Positions 44,160 to 53,332 of a stretch of 64,000 nucleotides of DNA are shown in pieces. This DNA is from CAWCON01 sp963797185 (GTDB taxonomy: Bacteria > Patescibacteriota > Saccharimonadia > Saccharimonadales > UBA4665), in assembly GCA_963797185.1 (NCBI GenBank), contig CAWCON010000001.1, positions 124,001 to 188,000 on the forward strand, given 5' to 3'. Below the pieces are notes generated by a model that was given only the letters and a program-made list of their open reading frames with translations, ran no database searches and had not been told where the DNA came from. Numbering within the stretch: the first letter of the stretch is position 1; the number at the start of each line of letters is the position of its first letter. The position numbers and the translations under genes were made by a program.

Positions 44160-46739
44160 ATGAAAATTCGCAGCACGACTTCTAATCCAGATATCGGACA
44201 TAATGAAACCGGTGTTGTTTTATTGCTCCAAGTACCCCGTGCTAATGAGCAAAAAGAATTGGCTGCGGAACAAATGTTTGCTTCCCTTCACGGCCTGTTG
44301 ACTATGCCGGGTACCGGATTATTAAATCCGGTCCATCGAGAGCGTGTTAGCTTTGAAATTGCTGTATTAAAGCGACGGATTGGCTTCTATGTCTGGGTGC
44401 CCGAATATCTAAAGAGTTTTGTTGAAGAACAGATTTATGCCCAATATCCGACTGTCCACATCTCCGAGATCGAAGATTATAGCCTCAGTACAGAGCAGAC
44501 TTTCGGCGTTACCTTAGTTAGTGAACTAAAACTTATCAATAACGATGCTCTACCAATTAAAACGTTCCAGAGTTTTGAGGTTGACCCATTGGCGGCTATT
44601 ACAGCGACGCTCGCTAAGTTTTCCAATGACGAAGAAGCATGGATACAACTGGTGCTTCGCCCCGCGCCTCAAAACTGGCATAAGCATAACGAACGGTATA
44701 TTCACAATATGCGTAATCGCTCGAAGACGACAACGAGTGGCTTACTAACAGCCTTTTGGTCGGCGCCGCAAACCAAAACTGAATCGGTTGCGCTCAGCGA
44801 TCACGAAACGATTCGTGTGACTGGTGCTGAAGAGAAAAGCCAAAAGCTTGCTTTTGAAAGTTGTGTGCGTATCGTGTACCGTGGCAATGTTAATGATAGA
44901 GAAGCGAAACTACGGATGCAGTCCATAGTAGCTAGTTATAAACAATTTAATACTACGTATCTCAATGGCTTTGGCCAAAACCGAATTAGTGATGACCCCT
45001 ATATAGAGGCTTTGTACCGAGCTCGGCAGTATAATCGGCACGGCTTTATTTGTAACATTGAAGAAATCGCCACTCTTTATCACTTGCCGCACACCAACGT
45101 TGAAACACCGTATATTCTATGGGCGTTATCACAAACTGCTGAACCGCCTGCCAATCTGCCAATTGTTGAGGGTGAGTTTCAGGAAGAGATTAGCCCGATT
45201 GCGGCAACAAACTTCCGTGGACACAATACTATGTTTGGTATGCCACGAGGTGATCGGGGAAGACACCTTTATATTATCGGACAGACTGGTGTAGGTAAGT
45301 CCGCCCTGCTCGAGCTGTTAACCATATCGGATATATATAGTCCTTATGGCTTTGCTGTTGTCGATCCACACGGCGATTACGCCGTTAACGTACTGAGACG
45401 CATACCGCCTGAGCGGATCAAAGATGTTATTTACTTCAATCCGGCCGATACTGATTATCCGATTGCCTTTAATCCGATGGAGGTTTATGATCCGAAACTG
45501 CGAACCCATACATGCTCAGAGTTGATTGGTGTACTCAAGCGGATGTTCGAATCATGGGGGCCACGGCTGGAGTATATCCTTCGATACAGTATTCTGGCGC
45601 TGCTTGATTATCCGCAGGCGACGATGCTTGATATTACGAGAATCTTGACCGAAAAGAAATTTCGATTAGAAGTACTCAAATATGTCGAGGATCCAGTAGT
45701 TCGTAATTTTTGGACCGTTGAATTTGCTAGTTGGAATGACAAGTTTGCCGCTGAAGCCGTTGCGCCTGTACTGAACAAAGTCGGAGCTTTCACGGCCAAC
45801 CCGTTGGTGCGTAATATTATCGGCCAACCCAAGAGTAGTTTTAATATCCGTCAAATTATGGACGAACATAAAATACTGATTGTTAATCTAAGTCGAGGGT
45901 TGGTCGGTGAAGATAATGCCGCTCTCCTCGGAGCATTGCTGGTAACCAAGATTCAGCTGGCAGCTATGAGTCGTGCCGATATTGCTGGCGATCAACGTAC
46001 TCCTTTTTATCTCTACGTTGACGAATTTCAAAACTTTGCGACTGATTCGTTTGCAACTATCTTGAGCGAAGCTCGTAAGTATGGATTGAATCTGACAGTT
46101 GCTAACCAGTATATTGCTCAAATCTTGCCTCAGGTAAAAGATGCGGTATTCGGGAATGTCGGCTCGATTATTGCTTTTCGTATGAGTGCCGATGACGCAA
46201 CGACAATGACCCGATACTTTGAGCCGAAATTTACTGATTTTGATTTGATCCATATGCATAACCGTCACTTTGTTATCAGTATGACGATCGAAGGTGAGAA
46301 AATTCAGGCATTTTCAGCTATTACTCTCAATCTGCCGCCGCAAACAGCCGATAACAGTCAAGCAATTATTGAGCATAGTCGGGCTCAGTTTGCTATTAAT
46401 CGTGATAGCGTAGAGCGCTTTGTGGGAGAACGGTATTTGAGTGCCAATCAGGCCCCGCAAAGTACAAAACCTGCTCCTAGTTCTCCGGCGGCTCCTCCCA
46501 AACCGGTTGCTCCCGTTTCGCAACCAGAAGTCTCGGTGCTTCGAACTTCAACCGTCCATCATCGGCCAACCGAAGTACTAGCCCATGCCGCTGTTCATAG
46601 CGTTACGGGCCTGGCACACCGTGCTAAACGGAAGCGGTCTCGGCATCATCATAAACCGTCTCTTCTATCACCAGCCACGGCTACAGCAAGCGTCGACACA
46701 CACGCAGCTGGGCATGAGCATGTTGTCAAATTACGCTAA
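44160..46739 (+). CDS. VirD4/TraG/HerA-like conjugation-type ATPase
   Basis: An 859-residue protein with an N-terminal domain of about 350 residues and a DUF87/HerA-type ATPase: Walker A GQTGVGKSA at about 374, VVDPHGDYA, Walker B YLYVDEFQNFA and a sensor region near 690. A Pro/Ala and His/Lys-rich low-complexity tail follows after about 740. Such proteins couple DNA or protein substrates to type IV secretion channels. No other secretion genes are adjacent, so it may act with components encoded elsewhere. Confidence 0.85.
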   Translation: MKIRSTTSNPDIGHNETGVVLLLQVPRANEQKELAAEQMFASLHGLLTMPGTGLLNPVHRERVSFEIAVLKRRIGFYVWVPEYLKSFVEEQIYAQYPTVHISEIEDYSLSTEQTFGVTLVSELKLINNDALPIKTFQSFEVDPLAAITATLAKFSNDEEAWIQLVLRPAPQNWHKHNERYIHNMRNRSKTTTSGLLTAFWSAPQTKTESVALSDHETIRVTGAEEKSQKLAFESCVRIVYRGNVNDREAKLRMQSIVASYKQFNTTYLNGFGQNRISDDPYIEALYRARQYNRHGFICNIEEIATLYHLPHTNVETPYILWALSQTAEPPANLPIVEGEFQEEISPIAATNFRGHNTMFGMPRGDRGRHLYIIGQTGVGKSALLELLTISDIYSPYGFAVVDPHGDYAVNVLRRIPPERIKDVIYFNPADTDYPIAFNPMEVYDPKLRTHTCSELIGVLKRMFESWGPRLEYILRYSILALLDYPQATMLDITRILTEKKFRLEVLKYVEDPVVRNFWTVEFASWNDKFAAEAVAPVLNKVGAFTANPLVRNIIGQPKSSFNIRQIMDEHKILIVNLSRGLVGEDNAALLGALLVTKIQLAAMSRADIAGDQRTPFYLYVDEFQNFATDSFATILSEARKYGLNLTVANQYIAQILPQVKDAVFGNVGSIIAFRMSADDATTMTRYFEPKFTDFDLIHMHNRHFVISMTIEGEKIQAFSAITLNLPPQTADNSQAIIEHSRAQFAINRDSVERFVGERYLSANQAPQSTKPAPSSPAAPPKPVAPVSQPEVSVLRTSTVHHRPTEVLAHAAVHSVTGLAHRAKRKRSRHHHKPSLLSPATATASVDTHAAGHEHVVKLR

Positions 46740-46764
46740 TTATAGTGTTTTATTACTTGCTTTG

Positions 46765-46770
46765 TATAAA
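46765..46770 (+). promoter_or_regulatory. -10 box, leaderless arrangement
   Basis: TATAAA ends seven bases before the ATG at 46778. Confidence 0.4.
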
Positions 46771-46777
46771 ATAGGAT

Positions 46778-47527
46778 ATGGAAAACAGACTTGAACACCT
46801 AAGTGAGTTTCAGCAACTTCTTGATACTTATCAAATATCGGATCAAACCAAGGCAACATTAGATACCGTGAAGTTGGTTTTATTGGTTGCACCGACTTCA
46901 ACCGGTCGTAATACTTTGATCAAAGAACTTATAAAAACTGGTGACTACCATTACATTATTTCTGACACAACCAGGAAGCCACGACTTAATAATGGTGTCA
47001 TGGAGCAAAATGGCAAGGAATACTGGTTCAAATCTGAAGAAGAAATGCTTGACGAGTTGAAGGGGGGCAGTTTCTTGGAAGCGGCTTTGATTCACAACCA
47101 ACAGGTTTCCGGCATCAGCATGCGTGAAGTCGAGAAGGCTGTCACTGCACAGAAAATAGCTATTACTGATACTGAAATTGCCGGTGCGCGCCGAATATAC
47201 CAGTTGAAACCGGATGCTCTGATTATTTTTGTTTTGCCACCGAACTTTAATGAGTGGTTGCGCCGATTGAAGGACCGGGGCAGTATGTCGGTAACTGAGC
47301 AACACCGTCGTCTCCTCAGCGCCCAAAAGGAATTCAAAGATGCCTTGCAAGAATCGTTTTATAGTTTTGTTGTCAACGATAACTTATTGCAAGCAGCTCA
47401 ACAGATTAATCAGCTGGCCCATGGTGAGCAATTATCTGATTCGGCTCGAGGGGTTGATCGAGAATTAGCTCAGGAGCTTTATGAGCAATTAAGTGGATTC
47501 CTAGAAAACCAGACTACAGCGACTTAG
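46778..47527 (+). CDS. Guanylate-kinase-like protein with altered P-loop
   Basis: A 249-residue protein with the guanylate kinase order: nucleotide loop, then SDTTRKPRLNNGVMEQNGKEYWF (GMP-binding part near residue 70). The P-loop reads APTSTGRNT at 38-46, so the first Gly and the usual Lys are replaced by Ala and Arg. An N-terminal 30 residues and a C-terminal 50 extend beyond the kinase. ATP binding may be weakened or absent. Its stop overlaps the CIRCE element of the heat-shock operon. Confidence 0.78.
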   Translation: MENRLEHLSEFQQLLDTYQISDQTKATLDTVKLVLLVAPTSTGRNTLIKELIKTGDYHYIISDTTRKPRLNNGVMEQNGKEYWFKSEEEMLDELKGGSFLEAALIHNQQVSGISMREVEKAVTAQKIAITDTEIAGARRIYQLKPDALIIFVLPPNFNEWLRRLKDRGSMSVTEQHRRLLSAQKEFKDALQESFYSFVVNDNLLQAAQQINQLAHGEQLSDSARGVDRELAQELYEQLSGFLENQTTAT

Positions 47528-47550
47528 CACTCTTGACATATGAGTGCTAG
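47524..47550 (+). promoter_or_regulatory. CIRCE element, HrcA operator
   Basis: TTAGCACTC-N9-GAGTGCTAG, one mismatch from the CIRCE consensus. The N9 contains the -35 TTGACA, so HrcA bound here would block RNA polymerase. Confidence 0.95.
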
Positions 47551-47561
47551 ATATTTATCAT
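47533..47561 (+). promoter_or_regulatory. Promoter of the hrcA-grpE-dnaK-dnaJ operon
   Basis: TTGACA (47533-47538) and TATCAT (47556-47561) are 17 bases apart, inside and just after the first CIRCE element. Confidence 0.8.
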
Positions 47562-47572
47562 ATTAGCAGGAA

Positions 47573-47599
47573 CTAGCACTGTCAGTAGAGGAGTGCAAG
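47573..47599 (+). promoter_or_regulatory. Second, degenerate CIRCE-like element
   Basis: CTAGCACTG-N9-GAGTGCAAG has the correct nine-base spacing and seven of nine matches in each arm. It lies between the promoter and the hrcA ATG, so a second HrcA dimer may add to repression. Confidence 0.6.
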
Positions 47600-47608
47600 G
47601 CTTACATT

Positions 47609-48307
47609 ATGACCAATAGACAACAACAGATTTTAAGTGCCATCATTGAACAGTACGCGGAAGTGGCAAGCCCGGTCGGCAGCAGTTTGCTGGCCAAGGT
47701 TTTTAATGTCAGCTCGGCGACTATTCGTGCTGAAATGGCCGACCTGGAACGGTTGGGTTTTATCATGCAACCTCATACTAGTTCGGGTCGTGTACCGACT
47801 GACAAGGGCTACCGCTATTATGTTAACGGCCTCGCCGCTGAAGAAGAGACTGGTACCGACCGACGCAGCGAACGAGCGCTCAGCGCTAGAGTTGAGAATG
47901 GGGCATTACCAGAACGAACGATCCGCAACGCGGTGGATACTTTAGTTGAACTAACTCATAACTTAGGATTGGCTACGATTGGCAATCAGCTGTATATGAG
48001 CGGTTTATCAAACCTATTTGGTCAACCGGAATTTGTCAGCGCTGTCCATGTGCAGCAAGTTGCTAGGTTGCTTGACAACCTTGAACCATGGCTTCATGAA
48101 GCTGCTCCTAATAAACCGTTGAATGTTTACATCGGGCGCGAAAATCCAATTGGCCGCAGTGCCGGCTGCTCACTTATCATTAGTCGCTTCCAGAGTCCAT
48201 TTTCGGACCATAGTTATATTGGTGTACTTGGCCCGACTCGTCAGAGTTACCGGGACGTCATGTTATTGGTTCGCCACGCCGGTGAAGCATTAGAGGAGGT
48301 ATTATAA
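47609..48307 (+). CDS. hrcA: Heat-inducible repressor HrcA, short form
   Basis: Represses the chaperone operon by binding CIRCE, assisted by GroEL in studied bacteria. The N-terminal winged helix (MTNRQQQILSAIIEQY and VSSATIRAEMADLERLGF) and the following SGRVPTDKGYRYYV match HrcA. The protein is only 232 residues where about 340 is usual; the central GAF-like domain is reduced. The C-terminal SDHSYIGVLGPTRQSY stretch remains. Its TAA shares an A with the grpE ATG. Autoregulated by the two CIRCE elements upstream. Confidence 0.92.
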   Translation: MTNRQQQILSAIIEQYAEVASPVGSSLLAKVFNVSSATIRAEMADLERLGFIMQPHTSSGRVPTDKGYRYYVNGLAAEEETGTDRRSERALSARVENGALPERTIRNAVDTLVELTHNLGLATIGNQLYMSGLSNLFGQPEFVSAVHVQQVARLLDNLEPWLHEAAPNKPLNVYIGRENPIGRSAGCSLIISRFQSPFSDHSYIGVLGPTRQSYRDVMLLVRHAGEALEEVL

Positions 48308-48813
48308 TGCCAAAGAAGTCATCCTTACCGAAAACAGATTCTAATGATCTGCAACAGCAGGTTGTTATGTTAACCGAGGCGTTGCAGCGTGAACGGGCAG
48401 ACGCCATGAATGTCAGACGCCGCTCAGAGGAAGAACGCATTAAGATGGCTTCCGTTTATAAAGCCTTAGTGGTACGCGAGTTTTTGCCGGTTATCGACAA
48501 TTTACAACGAGCCTTCAAGCATATACCCAAAGAACTTGAGAGCGACGAATACGTCAAAGGTATCGCCAGTATATTAAAGCAATTTGAGAAGGTGCTCGCG
48601 GATCTTGGTATCGAAAGGATTAAGACAGTTGGTGAACCGTTTGATCCGCGCTATCACGAAGCGGCTGTGATGGAAGACGGTGATGGCACGTATGAAGTAG
48701 TCAGCGATGAACTGCAGGCTGGTTATACGCTGGGCGACGAAGTTATTCGACATGCCACTGTCAAAGTTACGATGCAGCCTGCACCCACTAATACTAATAG
48801 TAAGAAGGAGTAG
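48307..48813 (+). CDS. grpE: GrpE nucleotide exchange factor
   Basis: Exchanges ADP for ATP on DnaK. The 168-residue protein has an N-terminal helical coil (about 15-65), then FLPVIDNLQRAFKH and a C-terminal beta domain with GEPFDPRYHEAAVMED, the GrpE signature. Its start shares one base with the hrcA stop and a gap of three bases separates it from dnaK. Confidence 0.95.
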   Translation: MPKKSSLPKTDSNDLQQQVVMLTEALQRERADAMNVRRRSEEERIKMASVYKALVVREFLPVIDNLQRAFKHIPKELESDEYVKGIASILKQFEKVLADLGIERIKTVGEPFDPRYHEAAVMEDGDGTYEVVSDELQAGYTLGDEVIRHATVKVTMQPAPTNTNSKKE

Positions 48814-48816
48814 AAT

Positions 48817-50745
48817 ATGAGTAAAATTATCGGTATTGATCTTGGTACAACGAATTCGGCTATGGCTGTTATGCAAAGTGGCAAGCCAGAAATTATTGCC
48901 AATTCAGAAGGAGCCCGCACTACACCGAGTGTAGTAGCGGTTAATAAGAACGGCGAACGTCTTGTCGGACAAGTTGCCCGGCGCCAACAAGTAACTAATT
49001 CCCGTAATACTATCTATGAAGTTAAACGACTCATTGGTCGTCGATGGGAAGATAAAGAAGTCCAGCGTGATCTAAAATTAATGGGCTACGAGATTGTTAA
49101 GAGCGGACAAGGCGTAAAAGTAAAAATGGGCGATAAAGAATATAGCCCAGAAGAAATCAGCGCCATGATTCTCGGTAAGCTTAAGGCAGATGCCGAGGCA
49201 TTTCTCGGTGAACCAGTTGGTGAAGCGGTCATTACGGTCCCTGCATATTTTGACGATTCACAAAGGCAAGCGACTAAAGACGCTGGCAAAATCGCCGGCT
49301 TGGAAGTCAAGCGAATTATCAATGAGCCGACGGCTGCAGCCTTAGCGTACGGACTTGATAAAAGTGATAGTAAAGATGAGAAAATTGCTGTTTACGACCT
49401 CGGTGGTGGTACGTTCGACGTCTCGATTCTAGAATTGGGTGACGGTGTTTTTGAAGTTAAGTCGACCAATGGTGACACACACTTAGGCGGTGCTGACTTT
49501 GACCGGGCGATCGTTAATTACCTAATCGAAGAATTCAAAAAAGAGCAGGGTATTGACTTGTCTGATGACCGAGCAGCTATGCAACGAATTCGTGATGAAG
49601 CTGAGAAGGCTAAAATTGAGCTTAGTACTACGAACGAAATTGATATCAACCTTCCCTTCCTAACGGCAGACGCGGATGGGCCTAAGCACTTTGAACACAA
49701 ATTAACACGAGCTAAACTTGAACAATTAGTAACGGACCTCATCGATAAAACACAGTCCCCTTGTGAGAAAGCCCTAAAGGATGCTGGATTAAAAGCCAGT
49801 GATATTGATGCGGTTGTTTTGGTTGGAGGTATGACTCGCATGCCAGCCGTGCAAGAAAAGGTCAAGCAAATCTTTGGCAAAGATCCAATGAAGGGTGTGA
49901 ACCCTGACGAAGTTGTAGCTGTGGGTGCTGCCATTCAAGCCGGCGTACTTCAAGGTGACGTAAAAGACGTTCTGCTATTAGACGTTACGCCGCTTAGTCT
50001 TGGTATTGAAACTATGGGTGGCATCATGACTAAACTGATTGAACGAAATACCACAATCCCAACCAGTAAAAGTGAAGTTTTCTCTACTGCCGCCGACAAC
50101 CAGCCTCAAGTTGAAGTGCATGTTCTGCAGGGTGAACGAGAAATGGCGACTGACAATAAGTCGCTGGGTCGTTTTATCCTTGACGGTATTCCTCCTGCCC
50201 CTCGCGGAGTTCCGCAAATTGAAGTTACTTTTAACATTGATGCTAACGGCATCCTGAATGTTACCGCTAAAGACAAAGGTACCGGCAAGGAACAGAGTAT
50301 TACTATCCAAGGCAGTGGCAATCTTGAGAAAACAGAAGTTGAAAAGATGGCTAAAGACGCTGAAGCGCACGCTGAGGAAGACAAGCAAAAACGAGAAGCA
50401 ATCGAGGCTCGTAACTTACTGGACAGTGCAATTTATCAGGCTGAAAAATTGCGCAAAGATCATGAGAAGAAGTTAAGTGACGAAGATATGAAGACGCTTA
50501 ACGAAGCTATTGATGTTGCCAAGAAAACTGCCGGAGACGAAAAGGCCAACAAAGACGAACTCGAAAAGGCCGGTAAAGAATTAAGCGATAAGCTTATGCC
50601 GATCGGTGCTAAAATGTACGAATCCGCTCAAACCGAATCAGCGTCAACAGAAGAGGCGGAATCATCTGAGGCTGATACTAAAGAAGACAAAGACACACCA
50701 ATTGAGGGTGAAGTTGTCGACAAGGACGATAAGAAAAGTAAATAG
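48817..50745 (+). CDS. dnaK: Chaperone DnaK (Hsp70)
   Basis: ATP-driven Hsp70 for protein folding and stress. The 642-residue protein is full length, opening with IGIDLGTTNSAM, with the VPAYFDDSQRQATKDAG and LGGGTFDVS phosphate loops and the substrate domain about 390-500. It ends in an acidic Glu/Asp tail rich in Lys. A good AAGGAG site precedes the ATG. Part of the CIRCE-controlled operon. Confidence 0.98.
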   Translation: MSKIIGIDLGTTNSAMAVMQSGKPEIIANSEGARTTPSVVAVNKNGERLVGQVARRQQVTNSRNTIYEVKRLIGRRWEDKEVQRDLKLMGYEIVKSGQGVKVKMGDKEYSPEEISAMILGKLKADAEAFLGEPVGEAVITVPAYFDDSQRQATKDAGKIAGLEVKRIINEPTAAALAYGLDKSDSKDEKIAVYDLGGGTFDVSILELGDGVFEVKSTNGDTHLGGADFDRAIVNYLIEEFKKEQGIDLSDDRAAMQRIRDEAEKAKIELSTTNEIDINLPFLTADADGPKHFEHKLTRAKLEQLVTDLIDKTQSPCEKALKDAGLKASDIDAVVLVGGMTRMPAVQEKVKQIFGKDPMKGVNPDEVVAVGAAIQAGVLQGDVKDVLLLDVTPLSLGIETMGGIMTKLIERNTTIPTSKSEVFSTAADNQPQVEVHVLQGEREMATDNKSLGRFILDGIPPAPRGVPQIEVTFNIDANGILNVTAKDKGTGKEQSITIQGSGNLEKTEVEKMAKDAEAHAEEDKQKREAIEARNLLDSAIYQAEKLRKDHEKKLSDEDMKTLNEAIDVAKKTAGDEKANKDELEKAGKELSDKLMPIGAKMYESAQTESASTEEAESSEADTKEDKDTPIEGEVVDKDDKKSK

Positions 50746-50786
50746 AGCTTAAGGCATCCGTTGCTTAGAGTAAGTTAAGAAGCAGA

Positions 50787-51119
50787 ATGATTACAGACAA
50801 GTGCATCGAATTAGTAGTAAGTTGCAGCGGTTGGCAGATAGCCCAAGACGTGGTTGACCAATTGTTCGCAAAAGACTTAATTGCCAATGTTGAGTTTTTG
50901 CCCGTTTACCATCACTCTGGTTGGAAGCACACCAACAAGGAAACTAGCGCTGTTCATCTCATTTTGCAAACGCTCCCACACAAACAGCAACTGGTTCTTG
51001 ATGTCATTGCAACTATTCATCAATCCCAGCCAGTAAAGTACCACACCACACCAAATACCCACGTTTCCCCAGCTGCCGCGATGTGGTTGGAGAGAGCATT
51101 CAATGCCAACGAAGCGTGA
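50787..51119 (+). CDS. CutA-like protein between dnaK and dnaJ
   Basis: A 110-residue protein with the CutA1 order: VVSCSGWQIAQDVVDQLFAKDLIANVEFLPVYH, then VHLILQTLP and VKYHTTPNTHVSPAAAMWLERAF. CutA proteins form trimers with a GlnB-like fold and are linked to divalent metal tolerance. Some metal-binding residues differ from E. coli CutA, so the role is uncertain. It overlaps the dnaJ start by 17 bases and is co-transcribed with the chaperones. Confidence 0.75.
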   Translation: MITDKCIELVVSCSGWQIAQDVVDQLFAKDLIANVEFLPVYHHSGWKHTNKETSAVHLILQTLPHKQQLVLDVIATIHQSQPVKYHTTPNTHVSPAAAMWLERAFNANEA

Positions 51120-52191
51120 CTACTATGAAGTACTCGGAGTAAGCAAGACCGCGAGTGCCGACGAAATAAAAAAAGCCTTTCGTCGACTGGCTGTCGAGCA
51201 TCACCCTGATCGCGGTGGCGATGAGGCTAAATTCAAAGAGCTCAATGAGGCGTATGAGGTTCTAAAGGATACCGACAAACGTAAACGCTACGATCAATTC
51301 GGACATGCTGGTGTCGGCAGTTCCGCTGCTAGTGATGGAAATCCGTTTGGCGGCTTTGGTGGTGGTCAGGGCCAAAGTGTTAACTTTGACTTTGGTGATC
51401 TTGGTCTTGGTGACATATTCGAAAGTTTCTTTGGTGGGGGCGGTCAGCGATCGCAGCGCCAGCAAAGCCATGGGCGCGATATTGAGAGTCGGGTTGAGAT
51501 TACCTTTCAACAAGCAGTTTTCGGTACCGATGTTACATTGCACCTTAATCTCGAAGATACCTGCCCTCACTGCAAAGGAACAACAGCTGAACCGGGCTAC
51601 CAGCTAAAGACCTGTGAAACCTGTCATGGTTCCGGACAAGTGGTGAGTGTTACGCGTACGATTTTTGGCAACATCCAACAGGCCAGTATATGTCCGACCT
51701 GTCGCGGTAGCGGTAAAGTGCCCGAAAAAGTTTGCTCGGTTTGCCATGGCACTGGGACACAGAGGAAGACTCAAGATGTTTCACTAAAAATCCCGGCTGG
51801 AATTGATGACGGAGCCACAATCCGGCTGCGCGAACATGGCGAAGCCGTGGCTAATGGGCCAAAAGGTGATCTGTATGTCAATGTGCGCGTTAAGTCCGAC
51901 AAGAAATTTACGAGAGAAGGCGATTTAATCTTAAGTGAAGAGCATGTTGATATGGTAGGTGCAGCTCTTGGAGTTGAAATCGACGTTGATACGGTTGACG
52001 GTAAAGTTCGAATGAAAATTCCAGCTGGTACACAGTCGAATTCAGACTTCAAGTTGTCTGGTCATGGAGTACCACATCTGCGCAGTAATTCTCGAGGTGC
52101 TCACATTGTTACGATTATTGTCGATACACCAACTAAACTGAGCCGAAAACAAAAAGAGTTACTCGAGGAATTTTATAAGGAGCATCCCTAA
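51103..52191 (+). CDS. dnaJ: Co-chaperone DnaJ (Hsp40)
   Basis: Delivers clients to DnaK and stimulates its ATPase. The 362-residue protein has a J domain with HHPDRGG about residue 32, a Gly/Phe region to about 105, and four CxxCxGxG zinc repeats (CPHCKG, CETCHGSG, CPTCRGSG, CSVCHGTG) at about 150-215, then the C-terminal substrate domains. It overlaps the CutA-like gene by 17 bases. Confidence 0.96.
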   Translation: MPTKRDYYEVLGVSKTASADEIKKAFRRLAVEHHPDRGGDEAKFKELNEAYEVLKDTDKRKRYDQFGHAGVGSSAASDGNPFGGFGGGQGQSVNFDFGDLGLGDIFESFFGGGGQRSQRQQSHGRDIESRVEITFQQAVFGTDVTLHLNLEDTCPHCKGTTAEPGYQLKTCETCHGSGQVVSVTRTIFGNIQQASICPTCRGSGKVPEKVCSVCHGTGTQRKTQDVSLKIPAGIDDGATIRLREHGEAVANGPKGDLYVNVRVKSDKKFTREGDLILSEEHVDMVGAALGVEIDVDTVDGKVRMKIPAGTQSNSDFKLSGHGVPHLRSNSRGAHIVTIIVDTPTKLSRKQKELLEEFYKEHP

Positions 52192-52216
52192 GGGTTTCTG
52201 GACAAAATAACAGATT

Positions 52217-53071
52217 CTATCTACTATTTTCAGTAAATACGCCGGCTTTGCGTGCCTCATCTTTTCGTTCTTCTTTGTCTTGATACATTAACAAGTCAGC
52301 TGCTTTTCTGACCACTTTAACATCATGCGGTTGACCAGGTAGCCAGACCGCTATACCAATAGAGAAACCAAAGTCAACAGTAATGCCTAGCTCTTCTTTC
52401 AGCTTAGCGGCAACAGCGTCGTATCTTTCATGCAGATAGGCCTTCTCTTTTTCTACCTGTTCTGCAATGTCGAGTGTTCTTTTTTCGTCCCTAGTTGATT
52501 GGCTGTGCTCTTCTTCGTCACTGGCTGAGGTCTTGAGGTCTGTTATGATAAAGAACTCATCTCCACCGATACGAGCAGATTCGCTGAGTACATCAGATTT
52601 TCTCTTCAAGGCCTGGCCGATACCCTCAAGCAAAGCGTCGCCTATATCATGACTATTCTTGTCATTGACCCCTTTAAAGTTATCGACGTCAATGAAGATT
52701 CCCATAAAAGCTTGCCCTTCTTCCATTTTGCTCAGCATATGGTTATCCATCGCCTCTTTATTAAGCAGGCCGGTGAGTTTATCGTGAGTCGTCGCATGGT
52801 GAAGTCGCACAATTTCTTGTTCTTGATCTTGAATAGTTTCAGTTTGTTGTTGGATCGTTACCTCTTGGCTGACCATGACGGCAGCCATACCGATGAATAA
52901 GCGAGATTCGGGTGAAGATGGATTAATTGCAACTTCTGGCGCAAACGTCTCTATAAACTGACGAAGACGCTCATTTACTTGCTCATCGGACTCTACACCA
53001 GGCATATCGGGCCGAACATAGGTTGGCTCGTCACTAGGTTGAATATGGGCTTCTGGGCTAACGATTGTCAT
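52217..53071 (-). CDS. GGDEF-domain diguanylate cyclase
   Basis: Probably makes cyclic di-GMP from two GTP. The 284-residue protein has an N-terminal region with a coiled coil (about 75-92) and a C-terminal GGDEF domain starting with LTGLLNKEA. The catalytic loop reads RIGGDEFFII, fully intact, and IFIDVDNFKGVND supplies the metal ligands. No inhibitory RxxD site was seen at the usual place. No PilZ or EAL gene lies in this window, so the effector is unknown. Confidence 0.88.
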   Translation of the reverse strand: MTIVSPEAHIQPSDEPTYVRPDMPGVESDEQVNERLRQFIETFAPEVAINPSSPESRLFIGMAAVMVSQEVTIQQQTETIQDQEQEIVRLHHATTHDKLTGLLNKEAMDNHMLSKMEEGQAFMGIFIDVDNFKGVNDKNSHDIGDALLEGIGQALKRKSDVLSESARIGGDEFFIITDLKTSASDEEEHSQSTRDEKRTLDIAEQVEKEKAYLHERYDAVAAKLKEELGITVDFGFSIGIAVWLPGQPHDVKVVRKAADLLMYQDKEERKDEARKAGVFTENSR

Positions 53072-53134
53072 GAGCTACATTATAACATAAACTTCTTACT
53101 ATGACAAGTATTTTATACATAAGCAATTAACGGC

Positions 53135-53140
53135 TATAAT
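53135..53140 (+). promoter_or_regulatory. -10 box, near-leaderless
   Basis: Perfect TATAAT ends nine bases before the ATG at 53150. Confidence 0.5.
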
Positions 53141-53149
53141 AAGCACCAT

Positions 53150-53260
53150 ATGAAGAAGAATCTACCTGATGAATCCGGTTTCATTCCTTTGGTTGTTCTG
53201 CTGGTGGTAATTATTGCAGCTGTGATAATTGTTGCCTATATACGAGTTGCACATCACTAA
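53150..53260 (+). CDS. Small one-helix membrane protein
   Basis: A 36-residue protein: eight polar residues, then SGFIPLVVLLVVIIAAVIIV and a short basic end. GFIPL before the helix has the look of a type IV prepilin start, but the Glu at position 5 is missing, so it may simply be a small membrane protein. It has its own TATAAT box nine bases upstream. Confidence 0.6.
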   Translation: MKKNLPDESGFIPLVVLLVVIIAAVIIVAYIRVAHH

Positions 53261-53332
53261 AATAGTCTATTTTTAGCGGTACTGTAGTAATTGATAAGAT
53301 ATGGAGCCAGAACTTTCCAGGGGGAAGCAATG

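Noticed and set aside
46898..47350. A 150-residue frame opposite the gmk-like gene
   Set aside because: Antisense to a gene with clear family motifs, without a start signal or similarity.
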